A DNA stretch of 34,653 nucleotides from a virus: IMG/VR virus record IMGVR_UViG_3300006924_000078, positions 1 through 34,653 of that record; one strand, given 5' to 3'. Made by a program: the position numbers and the translations under genes. How positions within the stretch are numbered: the first letter of the stretch is position 1; every line of letters starts with the position of its first letter. The notes under the pieces are model-generated. The model made no database searches. It saw only the letters and a program-made list of their open reading frames with translations, and was not told where the DNA came from. Below, in pieces: positions 1-6,400 of the stretch.

Positions 1-2
1 AG

Positions 3-470
3 GTTCTACCTGACAAGCACATCGTCAAGATGCCCCTGGAGACCTGCCAGATGCTCGCTATAGTCGCCTCAGACAAGTGGGGGCATGGTTATGGCACACT
101 GCCTAAGAAAGACGGCACACCCTATGCTACGGACAAGGGAGCGTTCCGTAATCACCCTTGTACTATCTGGGCAAACGAAACTAGGTCAAACGCTAGATGG
201 TTGCTTACTCATGGCATTGCATTATGTGAAGAGTATTTTAATCGATATGGTAAATGCCATACTTGCTTTAAAACACTCATTGCTGCTGATGAAATTATTC
301 CTTATGTAGCATGGGGTGACCACACTCCTTTTGTTCGTGCAATGCCAGAGGAGTATAAATGGGACGATAGTATTTCTACTATCGATGCTTATAAGATGTA
401 TATTGCATCTAAACCATGGGTATCTGACAACTACCTCCGCCTACCACACCGTAAACCACAATGGGTATAA
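3..470 (+). CDS. Conserved phage protein of unknown function, 5' end outside window
   Basis: The reading frame is open to the left edge: codons before the first ATG (base 30) read VLPDKHIVK, so the true start lies upstream and the ATG at 30 is probably internal. The visible 155 or so residues carry the pattern HIVKMPLETCQML, then a G/Y-rich stretch, NHPCTIWA, and an EYxxRYGKxH block with two further Cys. I recognise this as a pattern recurring in phage proteins, but I know no assigned function. The dense His, Cys and Trp conservation would suit a small enzyme or metal site (inference). The stop codon overlaps the next gene's start by 10 bases, so the two are probably co-translated. Confidence 0.75.
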   Translation, partial: VLPDKHIVKMPLETCQMLAIVASDKWGHGYGTLPKKDGTPYATDKGAFRNHPCTIWANETRSNARWLLTHGIALCEEYFNRYGKCHTCFKTLIAADEIIPYVAWGDHTPFVRAMPEEYKWDDSISTIDAYKMYIASKPWVSDNYLRLPHRKPQWV

Positions 471-772
471 AAATCACACCTGAAACTTATCAACAGATGG
501 AAGATGAGTTTCGAGAAGAGGGACTTGCATTTACCATTAGTATTCCTACTCAGGAAGCAATTGATAAGTGGCAAAATACTCCTGTTACACACCAACCAGT
601 AAGACATGGACATGATATGGTTGCTGAGATGTGGAAGAAGCATAGAGAACAACCTGAGGCAGGTCCTGAAGCAGATAAGATTGCTGCCATGGATCTTATT
701 GCAAGAGCAGGTGGTTTATTAAATGCTACAGTCGAATACTATGAAAACAAAATTGTAATCAATTATGGATGA
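461..772 (+). CDS. Hypothetical protein, 103 aa
   Basis: Not recognised. It starts inside the end of the preceding gene (ATGGGTATAA shares the stop) and ends overlapping the next start by 8 bases, so it sits in a translationally coupled chain. The protein is mostly polar and predicted helical, with a His-rich middle (HQPVRHGHDM, residues about 44-53) and an acidic, alanine-rich second half. There is no signal peptide, membrane segment or catalytic motif that I can identify. The tight packing and same-strand context support a real gene; its function cannot be inferred. Confidence 0.6.
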   Translation: MGIKITPETYQQMEDEFREEGLAFTISIPTQEAIDKWQNTPVTHQPVRHGHDMVAEMWKKHREQPEAGPEADKIAAMDLIARAGGLLNATVEYYENKIVINYG

Positions 773-953
773 TTTTAACACACCAGGATCCAATAAAAGT
801 TGGATGGACGATGGTTTTAAAAAACATGTAGTTCAAATTCAACTAGATAATATTGTAAAGATATTAGATGGAGAATTGAAGCACTATATCTGTACTGATA
901 AAACAACAACTCACGAAAAAATTGTAATCGAATACAACCGCACTAAAAAATGA
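765..953 (+). CDS. Hypothetical protein, 62 aa
   Basis: A small unrecognised protein with alternating basic and acidic residues and a central helix-like QLDNIVKILDGEL segment. It overlaps the upstream gene by 8 bases and the downstream glutaredoxin by 4 bases (ATGA), which is the main reason to believe it is expressed. No motif points to a function. Confidence 0.5.
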   Translation: MDDFNTPGSNKSWMDDGFKKHVVQIQLDNIVKILDGELKHYICTDKTTTHEKIVIEYNRTKK

Positions 954-1195
954 AAACAGCAACCATTTATAGCAACGGAAGTCAAGAGTGTGAAAGGATG
1001 ACATCCTTACTTAAATCACTTGGTGGTGAATTTTTAGAATATAGTTTAGGACAACATTTTACTCAGAGAGCATTTGAAGATGAATTTGGTGAGAATGCAT
1101 CGTATCCTCAGGTATCAATTGGTTATCAGCATATTGGTAGCATGAAAGAAACACTATACTACATGAGTAATATGGGAATGTTAGCAGAGGCTTGA
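950..1195 (+). CDS. nrdC: Glutaredoxin-like protein with degenerate active site
   Basis: An 81-residue thioredoxin-fold protein of phage glutaredoxin size. It opens with a beta strand (TATIYSNG) leading to the active-site position, keeps a cis-proline segment (SYPQVSIG, Pro53) and a C-terminal IGSMKETL segment matching the GG-x-D/E-T/L glutathione-binding region of glutaredoxins. Classical glutaredoxins have CPYC here; this one has SQEC, so only the second cysteine (Cys14) remains. T4-like phages use such proteins as reductants for ribonucleotide reductase. The missing nucleophilic Cys makes normal dithiol chemistry doubtful, so a monothiol, binding or regulatory role is possible (inference). 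It is coupled to the preceding gene by an ATGA overlap. Confidence 0.75.
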   Translation: MKTATIYSNGSQECERMTSLLKSLGGEFLEYSLGQHFTQRAFEDEFGENASYPQVSIGYQHIGSMKETLYYMSNMGMLAEA

Positions 1196-1220
1196 CAGCA
1201 CCCAAGAAACCCAGTATAAT
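1192..1220 (+). promoter_or_regulatory. Consensus sigma70-type (early) promoter
   Basis: TTGACA at 1192-1197 and TATAAT at 1215-1220, separated by exactly 17 bases: both hexamers are perfect consensus. It overlaps the last bases of the glutaredoxin gene and lies about 27 bases before the ATG at 1247. Host RNA polymerase with its main sigma factor should read it, so the following small genes and tRNAs are probably early-expressed. Confidence 0.85.
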
Positions 1221-1246
1221 AACTATGTCCCAAGTTTAGAGAGGTT

Positions 1247-1447
1247 ATGGCTTTAGGTAAACAAGTAGAGGAGAGTCTTTCAGAGGCTACAGGCAGTCTT
1301 CGCAACGCATTATCATATGCTGCTAGACAAGAACGACCGATTGTATGTAAACAGATTGCCAATCTTATCTCAGAGATTGACAGTATCGGATCATTTGATG
1401 GTATTATGGATAAATTAGAGGAGTTTTCCAATGAAAAAGACAGTTAA
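1247..1447 (+). CDS. Hypothetical early protein, 66 aa
   Basis: Not recognised. It is a predicted all-helical small protein with one cysteine. It follows directly after a consensus promoter, and a purine-rich ribosome binding sequence (AGAGAGG at 1238-1244) sits just before the ATG. Its end overlaps the next small gene by 17 bases. Being the first gene behind a strong host-type promoter suggests an early host-takeover protein (inference). Confidence 0.6.
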   Translation: MALGKQVEESLSEATGSLRNALSYAARQERPIVCKQIANLISEIDSIGSFDGIMDKLEEFSNEKDS

Positions 1448-1568
1448 GAAGATCGACAGACATGGACATGAAGAAACTTGGGAGTGGGAAGAAACACCTG
1501 AACTCAAGGAATTTATTAAGCGACAGTCATTTACTAAATTGACTGCACCCCCTACCCGTCCTGCCTAA
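1431..1568 (+). CDS. Small hypothetical protein, 45 aa
   Basis: A short frame starting ATGAAAAAGACAG and ending TAA at 1566-1568. A good ribosome binding sequence (AGAGGAG, 1417-1423) lies 7 bases before the ATG, inside the preceding gene. The product is a lysine-rich N-terminus, a tryptophan/glutamate centre (ETWEWEETPELKE) and a proline-containing tail. Not recognised. Spacing, the binding site and the lack of any other gene up to the tRNA at 1591 support it, but the small size keeps confidence moderate. Confidence 0.5.
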   Translation: MKKTVKKIDRHGHEETWEWEETPELKEFIKRQSFTKLTAPPTRPA

Positions 1569-1575
1569 TCCGTGT

Positions 1576-1581
1576 TATAAT
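1576..1581 (+). promoter_or_regulatory. Possible -10 element ahead of the tRNA pair
   Basis: TATAAT lies 9 bases before the tRNA-CAU gene. There is no acceptable -35 hexamer 16-18 bases upstream, so this is only a candidate; the tRNAs may instead be read from the promoter at 1192. Confidence 0.25.
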
Positions 1582-1590
1582 ATGCGGAGT

Positions 1591-1663
1591 GCTTCCTTAG
1601 CAATCTGGTGAATGCAGCAAACTCATAATTTGCCTAAGGTGAGTTCGATCCTCACAGGAAGCA
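1591..1663 (+). tRNA. tRNA with CAU anticodon (Met, or Ile2 after modification)
   Basis: Cloverleaf read by eye. The acceptor is GCTTCCT pairing with AGGAAGC (1656-1662), with discriminator A1663. The anticodon stem is GCAAA/TTTGC around loop CTCATAA, giving anticodon CAT at 1624-1626. The T arm is GTGAG/CTCAC with loop TTCGATC. No 3' CCA is encoded. The G1-C72 pair argues against initiator tRNA. Whether it is elongator Met or lysidine-modified Ile cannot be settled from the anticodon. Confidence 0.88.
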
Positions 1664-1666
1664 TTC

Positions 1667-1750
1667 GCGAGTATGGCGGAATCGGTAGACGCACCAGACT
1701 TAAAATCTGTTGAGAGTAATCTCGTGGGAGTTCAAGTCTCCCTACTCGCA
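1667..1750 (+). tRNA. tRNA-Leu (UAA)
   Basis: Class II tRNA of 84 bases. The acceptor is GCGAGTA/TACTCGC with discriminator A1750. The anticodon loop CTTAAAA gives TAA. A long variable arm (GAGA/TCTC) is diagnostic of Leu/Ser class, and the T arm is GGGAG/CTCCC. One C-T mismatch lies at the top of the anticodon stem. It begins only 3 bases after the tRNA-CAU gene, so the two are probably one transcript. It reads UUA, a codon favoured by A+T-rich phage genes. Confidence 0.93.
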
Positions 1751-1752
1751 TT

Positions 1753-1774
1753 CTGTTAAATATATCATTAACAG
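1753..1774 (+). promoter_or_regulatory. Small hairpin before the gene at 1789
   Basis: CTGTTAA (1753-1759) pairs with TTAACAG (1768-1774) around an 8-base A+T loop. It lies between tRNA-Leu and the next ATG, and its 3' arm runs into the likely ribosome binding sequence AGGAAA (1773-1778). It could mark a processing site or limit translation; both are inference. Confidence 0.35.
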
Positions 1775-1788
1775 GAAATCACAACATT

Positions 1789-2070
1789 ATGGCACAGTTT
1801 AGGTATACAATCTCACGCAAGCATGTATTTGTAGACAGTGTACCTGTTTTGATGTATTATGTTGAAAGTATGCCATTTGCTTTTGATGTTCTCGAAGATG
1901 AACAGAAGAACGATAAGTGGATACTGGCAGAAGCAGCACTCAATGAAGAGTATACTATGGAGGACATCTTCAAGTATTCTGATTACTTAATTGCTGAAGA
2001 ATGCCACCCCGTATTGTTTGATCTAGATATCGTTAATCCTGAAGTTTTACCTGATGAACACATTTCTTGA
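1789..2070 (+). CDS. Conserved-looking hypothetical protein, 93 aa
   Basis: Not recognised. It is an acidic 93-residue protein with an aromatic, hydrophobic N-terminal half (strand-like segments FVDSVPVLMYYVES) and a glutamate/aspartate-rich second half. AGGAAA lies 11 bases before the ATG. It overlaps the start of cpeT by 17 bases, so the two are probably translated together. A link with the bilin lyase is possible only by position. Confidence 0.6.
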   Translation: MAQFRYTISRKHVFVDSVPVLMYYVESMPFAFDVLEDEQKNDKWILAEAALNEEYTMEDIFKYSDYLIAEECHPVLFDLDIVNPEVLPDEHIS

Positions 2071-2578
2071 ATATCTGGAAGGAACCTTTTCTAACAAGAG
2101 ACAAGCACAAGGTCATCCTACTCGTTATGCTCATATTATCATTACTCATAAAAAAATTGGAGAGAACCGATTTTATGGTGAGCAATCTTATAATTATATG
2201 AAAGGTCGTCCATACAGGCAATTTGTACTTGAGGTTACAGAAAAAGACGAAAAATTTTTCCTACGAAATTTTGAGTTAAAAGACGCAACAAAATATATTG
2301 GTGCAAACAATCTCGATCAAATTACTGATGAAGACTTGACTTATCGCGATGGTTGTGATATTATGTTTGAACAGGTAGATAGCACTACTTTCAAGGGTGG
2401 TACTACTACATGTGAATGTTTTGTCGAATGGCAAGGTAAAAAAACATATCTTCAGAATGATATCTTGCTTACCAGCGATCAATATCATGTTGTCGATAAG
2501 GGTCTTGATGTAGAAACCAACCAAAAGGTGTGGGGTTCTAATTGGGGTCACCTTAAATTCGCCAAAATGCCTCCGTAG
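2054..2578 (+). CDS. cpeT: CpeT/CpcT-like chromophore lyase
   Basis: A 174-residue protein of the CpeT/CpcT family, beta-barrel proteins that in cyanobacteria handle or attach phycobilin chromophores to cysteines of phycobiliproteins. Family marks visible: FSN near residue 12, FYGEQSY (40-46), PYRQ (53-56), a FxL-D segment, ED-L followed by GC (100-101), the Cys120 region, TYL (131-133) and a C-terminal WGSxxG motif (160-165). Length is close to phage homologues and somewhat shorter than host ones. Several cyanomyoviruses carry cpeT as an auxiliary metabolic gene, presumably to adjust light harvesting during infection. Oddly, its last codons and its TAG stop lie inside the downstream tRNA-Thr gene (10-base overlap). 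Confidence 0.88.
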   Translation: MNTFLEYLEGTFSNKRQAQGHPTRYAHIIITHKKIGENRFYGEQSYNYMKGRPYRQFVLEVTEKDEKFFLRNFELKDATKYIGANNLDQITDEDLTYRDGCDIMFEQVDSTTFKGGTTTCECFVEWQGKKTYLQNDILLTSDQYHVVDKGLDVETNQKVWGSNWGHLKFAKMPP

Positions 2579-2640
2579 CTCAGTGGTAGAGCAGGGCTTT
2601 TGTAAAGCTCAGGTCGCAAGTTCAAATCTTGTCAGAGGCT
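2569..2640 (+). tRNA. tRNA-Thr (UGU)
   Basis: Cloverleaf: acceptor GCCTCCG with CAGAGGC (one C-A mismatch at pair 6), D arm GCTC/GAGC, anticodon stem GGGCT/AGCTC with loop TTTGTAA (anticodon TGT), T arm GCAAG/CTTGT with loop TTCAAAT, discriminator T2640. No encoded CCA. Its first 10 bases are the final codons and stop of cpeT. It reads ACA, abundant in the threonine-rich tail genes downstream. Confidence 0.9.
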
Positions 2641-2645
2641 CTCAA

Positions 2646-2717
2646 TCCTCTTTAGCTCAGCGGTAGAGCGGTTGACTGTTAATCAATTTGTCCCTGGTTC
2701 GATCCCAGGAAGGGGAG
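2646..2717 (+). tRNA. tRNA-Asn (GUU)
   Basis: Cloverleaf: acceptor TCCTCTT/AAGGGGA (one T-G wobble), D arm GCTC/GAGC, anticodon loop CTGTTAA (anticodon GTT), T arm CCTGG/CCAGG with loop TTCGATC, discriminator G2717. It lies 5 bases after tRNA-Thr and 2 bases before the next ATG; its 3' acceptor strand (AGGGGAG) doubles as that gene's ribosome binding sequence. Confidence 0.93.
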
Positions 2718-2719
2718 TT

Positions 2720-3316
2720 ATGAATAGTATTGCATTTACAGATAAAACAATTTACACAACGCCAACAAATTTGCCTGATGGTTTAATTGAATCTATTATT
2801 GAATACATCGATAGTAAATCGAATGATATGAATGATTCTAAAATCGATGGTTCGGATAGTGTATCTCTAAACACTCGGTCATCCAAAAATATTTGGATTA
2901 ATTGGGATGAGTGGATTGGTGGAATTATTAGTAACATGATGTTTTCTGCTAATAATGAATATTTTAATTACGATTTAAAATATTTTGATCAACCAATTCA
3001 AGCAGCAATTTACTCTGGAGACCGAAACGATTTTTATAGTTGGCATACTGACAATGGTACATCAGTTACTGCTCCCAGAAGATCTGACGGTGTTTTAATC
3101 GAAAGAAAATTATCATGTTCTTTATTATTAAGTGATCCAAATGAATATGAAGGTGGAGAATTAGAATTTTCTCTAGGTGAATGGAATAACTCTATGAAAC
3201 CAAATAAAGGAAGTTGTGTTGTCTTTCCTGGTTGGTTACCACATAGAGTAAAACCAGTGACAAGTGGAAAAAGAATATCGTTAGTTGCTTGGATGAATGG
3301 ACCTGCTTTTAAGTAA
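2720..3316 (+). CDS. 2OG-Fe(II) oxygenase (prolyl-4-hydroxylase-like / PiuC-like)
   Basis: A 198-residue protein with a complete 2-oxoglutarate/Fe(II) dioxygenase signature: HTD (His109, Asp111), a DPNEYEGGELEF segment typical of PKHD/PiuC-type hydroxylases, distal His175 in LPHRVKPV, and Arg185 for 2-oxoglutarate. Such enzymes hydroxylate protein side chains or small molecules; the substrate is not evident. An in-frame ATG at 2672 lies within tRNA-Asn, so I chose the ATG at 2720, which has the tRNA's 3' end (AGGGGAG) as ribosome binding site. It is the first of seven oxygenase-like genes here and the only one upstream of the tail genes. Confidence 0.88.
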   Translation: MNSIAFTDKTIYTTPTNLPDGLIESIIEYIDSKSNDMNDSKIDGSDSVSLNTRSSKNIWINWDEWIGGIISNMMFSANNEYFNYDLKYFDQPIQAAIYSGDRNDFYSWHTDNGTSVTAPRRSDGVLIERKLSCSLLLSDPNEYEGGELEFSLGEWNNSMKPNKGSCVVFPGWLPHRVKPVTSGKRISLVAWMNGPAFK

Positions 3317-3420
3317 AATTCGTGGAACTGTAACCTGGAAGGAACAATTTAAGTATATCTACTTATGTTTTTGTGAGATACTCAAAATCGTTATTTTGCG
3401 AGATAGGTACAAACCTCCTG

Positions 3421-3428
3421 TATAAATA
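3421..3428 (+). promoter_or_regulatory. T4-type late promoter (TATAAATA)
   Basis: Exact match to the T4 late-promoter octamer recognised by the phage gp55 sigma factor in T4-like phages. It lies 42 bases upstream of the giant structural gene, and is the only exact copy I noticed between genes here. It probably drives the collar and adhesin genes as well, since no later promoter was seen. Confidence 0.8.
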
Positions 3429-3458
3429 AATCGAAGAGAATCGTAGACGAATTCGGTC

Positions 3459-3470
3459 AGTATTAATACT
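3459..3470. repeat. Perfect 12-base palindrome abutting a start codon
   Basis: AGTATTAATACT reads the same on both strands and ends directly before the ATG at 3471, where a ribosome binding sequence would normally be; no clear one is present. It could be a protein site or chance in A+T-rich DNA. Confidence 0.35.
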
Positions 3471-6400
3471 ATGCCACTAACAAGACTGGACAACCTGATT
3501 ACCAGTAAAACAGGTAAATATCTTTATGTTTCGCCAGACGATTTTAATGCGTCAGACGAATTGAATAACAGGGGAAACTCTCCTGTAAGACCATTCAAGA
3601 GCATTCAGCGTGCTTTCCTTGAGGTTGCAAGATACTCATTTCTGCCTGGTGTAGACAATGATCGCTTCGACCAGTTCACCATCATGCTTATGCCTGGTGA
3701 ACACTTCATTGATAACCGTCCTGGTCTTTCCGACACTAGTAATATTGATGTATTTGGTTACAATACGACGACAAGTGAATGGACTGATAACAGCATTCTA
3801 GATTTGTCAAATCCAGATAATATTTTCTACAAGTTTAATAACACTGAGGGTGGATGTATTATCCCTCGTGGTACTTCTCTTGTTGGTTATGATCTTCGTA
3901 GAACGATGGTCAAGCCTTTATATGTTCCTGACCCTGCTGACTCTAGAGAAAATCGTTCGGCAATTTTCAATGTAACTGGTGGTTGTTACTTCTGGCAGTT
4001 TACTATCAAAGATGGTGAAACAACTTCACTATCTCCTCTCTACAATTCTTCTGCTGCTATACCTAGTGGTGAGGTTTATTATTCTAAGGATGACTTTACA
4101 AAGAAAACTGCACCTAATTATTCTCACCACAAATTAACTGTATTTGAATATGCAGACAAAGAAGAGTTAAGTCTACTCTACAGAAAGATTGCAAAGGCAT
4201 TTGAGGATTTCACACCAGGAATCAATATAGAAAATCCTAGTGGAAAACGAGAATTTGATGTAAGAGTTCAAGAAAACAGAATTGTTGGTCCACTGTCTGA
4301 CTCTAGAGCAATTGAGAGTCTACAGTTTGATGATGCTACATCTGATCCTGCAATTCCTGGATCTAATGTAAGAGTCACTGTAACAACTAAGATCGAGCAT
4401 GGTTATTTTGCTGGTCAGTCTGTTGCTATACTCAACACTGATGTCGATGACAAACTAGAAGGAACTTTTGTAATCTCTTCTATTGATGCAAACGATGGAA
4501 GGAAGTTTACTTACTTTGTCGAAGGCGAAGTTGTAACTACAATTGGTCCTGGTTCTAACTCTGGTGCAAGTAGTATTGCTCCTGGTGATGTTCTTAATAT
4601 CTCCTCAATTCCTGCTTTAGGAACTGGTGCATTAACTCTTGCAGAAGTTGATTCTGTTGAGTCTGCATCTCCTTATGTCTTTAACGTATCAATTCGCTCT
4701 ACATGGGGCATCTGTGGTATCTGGGCAAACGGTCTGAAGGCTACTGGATTTAAGTCCATGGTCATAGCTCAATATACTGGAGTTAGCCTTCAGAAAGATG
4801 ATAGAGCATTCATTCGTTATGATGAGTTTACTAACACTTTCAATCAAGCATCACTGAAAGATGCATTTGATAGTATTCCTTATCATACTAAGGGAGATTC
4901 TTTCTGGAAAGACGAATGGAGAAACTTCCATGTTCGTGCATCAGAAGACGCATTCATCCAGAACGTTTCTATCTTCGCTGTTGGTTTCGCTGATCACTTC
5001 CTGATGGAAAGTGGTGGTGACATGTCGATCACCAACTCGAACTCTAACTTCGGTAATACCTCACTACATGCAATCGGTCATAAAGGATTTGCATTCAATA
5101 GTGATAAGGGTGGATATATTGATGCTATTATTCCTCCTAAAGTTATTGAACCTACTGAAAAGAGGATTAACTACTATCCATTTAACTTACCTGCAACCAT
5201 CAATGGTGTAGAAGGTATTCAAACTAAAAATCAGGGTGTCGTTGTATATAACAATACCAGATTGTATCTTGAGTCTGATGAAGATGCAATTAATCCTGAT
5301 AAGCGTCCTGCTGTATCCATTGAGGGTTATAGACTTGGTGCAAGACAGAACGATAAAATTTATGTAAAACTTGAGAAAGGATATGCTACTGACGACCAGG
5401 AATATAGTGCAGAACTAAATCCAACTGGTTTTGTTAAGTATATCGCCAAACCTGATATTATCTCCCCTTCTACTGGCGGAGTAATTGATAATCTTTCTTT
5501 GGATGCTGCCAACCTTATTGAGGCAAACAGAACATTCTTCCAAGAAGAAGTCTTTGGATATGTTTTAGAAAAGTATCCTGATCTTCAACAAATTTCTTAT
5601 GTTAATCCTGGTCTAGATCCACAATCTAATCGTTATCAAGATTCTCGTAATCTCATCATTGCTAACAGAGATGAGATTGTAGATGAAGCATACGATTCGA
5701 TGTTTGCTGCTTTTGGTCCAGCAGGTGAGAATAACGCTGCATTTAACTCTGGAAATGACGAGACTAAGTGTAAGCGTGACATTGGATTAATTGTTGATGC
5801 TATTGCAGAAGACCTCAGAGATGGTGGTAACGGTAATATTATCGATGCTACTAAGAAATATTTTAATGCTGATGGTACACCGTTAGTTAACGGTCTGCTT
5901 GGAGAAGAAGAATTTGCTATTTTTGCATTCCGCAGAGCGCGTGATCTTTGTAAGCAAGCAATTGCAAACTTATTGACAGTAACTGATACTACAGTTAGTA
6001 TTGACCCTGCTAATACTGTTGCTAAGGACTTCCAACCAACAGGAGCAACATACGATCCTTCTAATGGTAATTTTGTATTCACCCTTGCTGATCATGGATT
6101 TAATGTTGGTGATTGTCTAGAACTAAACCCAAGTGGATTTACTTTCACTTGTGCGATGGACGGCAATAAGACCGAACATTCTCTTCCACAAATAGGACAA
6201 TTTGCGTATAACAAGACTATTCCTATTGATGCAATAACTGACGACACTATTCGTGTTAATGTAGGTGCATCTGGTCCTAATGTAGAGTTCACTCCATCTG
6301 GAGCAACATATAATCCTGCAACTGGTGATCTTGTACTAGAAATTGGCACTCATACTTTATCGGTTGGTGAAGGTGTTGTTATTGATGACAACTCATTGAG

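Larger units (their letters stand above)
3317..3470 (+). other. Intergenic region with late promoter
   Basis: The longest gap in the window (154 bases). It holds a weak A+T hairpin CAAAAT/ATTTTG with CGTT loop (3383-3398), flanked by two GAGATA copies (3375-3380 and 3399-3404 region), the late promoter box at 3421-3428, and a perfect 12-base palindrome (3459-3470) touching the next ATG. No small gene or RNA is evident. Confidence 0.6.

Noticed and set aside
1539-1581. TTGACT and TATAAT as a promoter before the tRNAs
   Set aside because: The spacing of 31 bases is far too long; only the -10-like element is kept as a weak candidate.
1591-2717. Integration site (attP) at the tRNA genes
   Set aside because: No integrase gene or matching partial tRNA copy is present, and T4-like cyanophages are lytic.
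2672-2719. Upstream in-frame ATG for the first oxygenase gene
   Set aside because: It lies inside the tRNA-Asn gene, and the translated stretch is just the tRNA sequence; the ATG at 2720 has a proper ribosome binding sequence.
5636-6082. 148-codon open frame on the minus strand, and other long opposite-strand frames under the giant gene
   Set aside because: They lie wholly within the giant + strand gene, have no ribosome binding sites, and reflect its codon bias.
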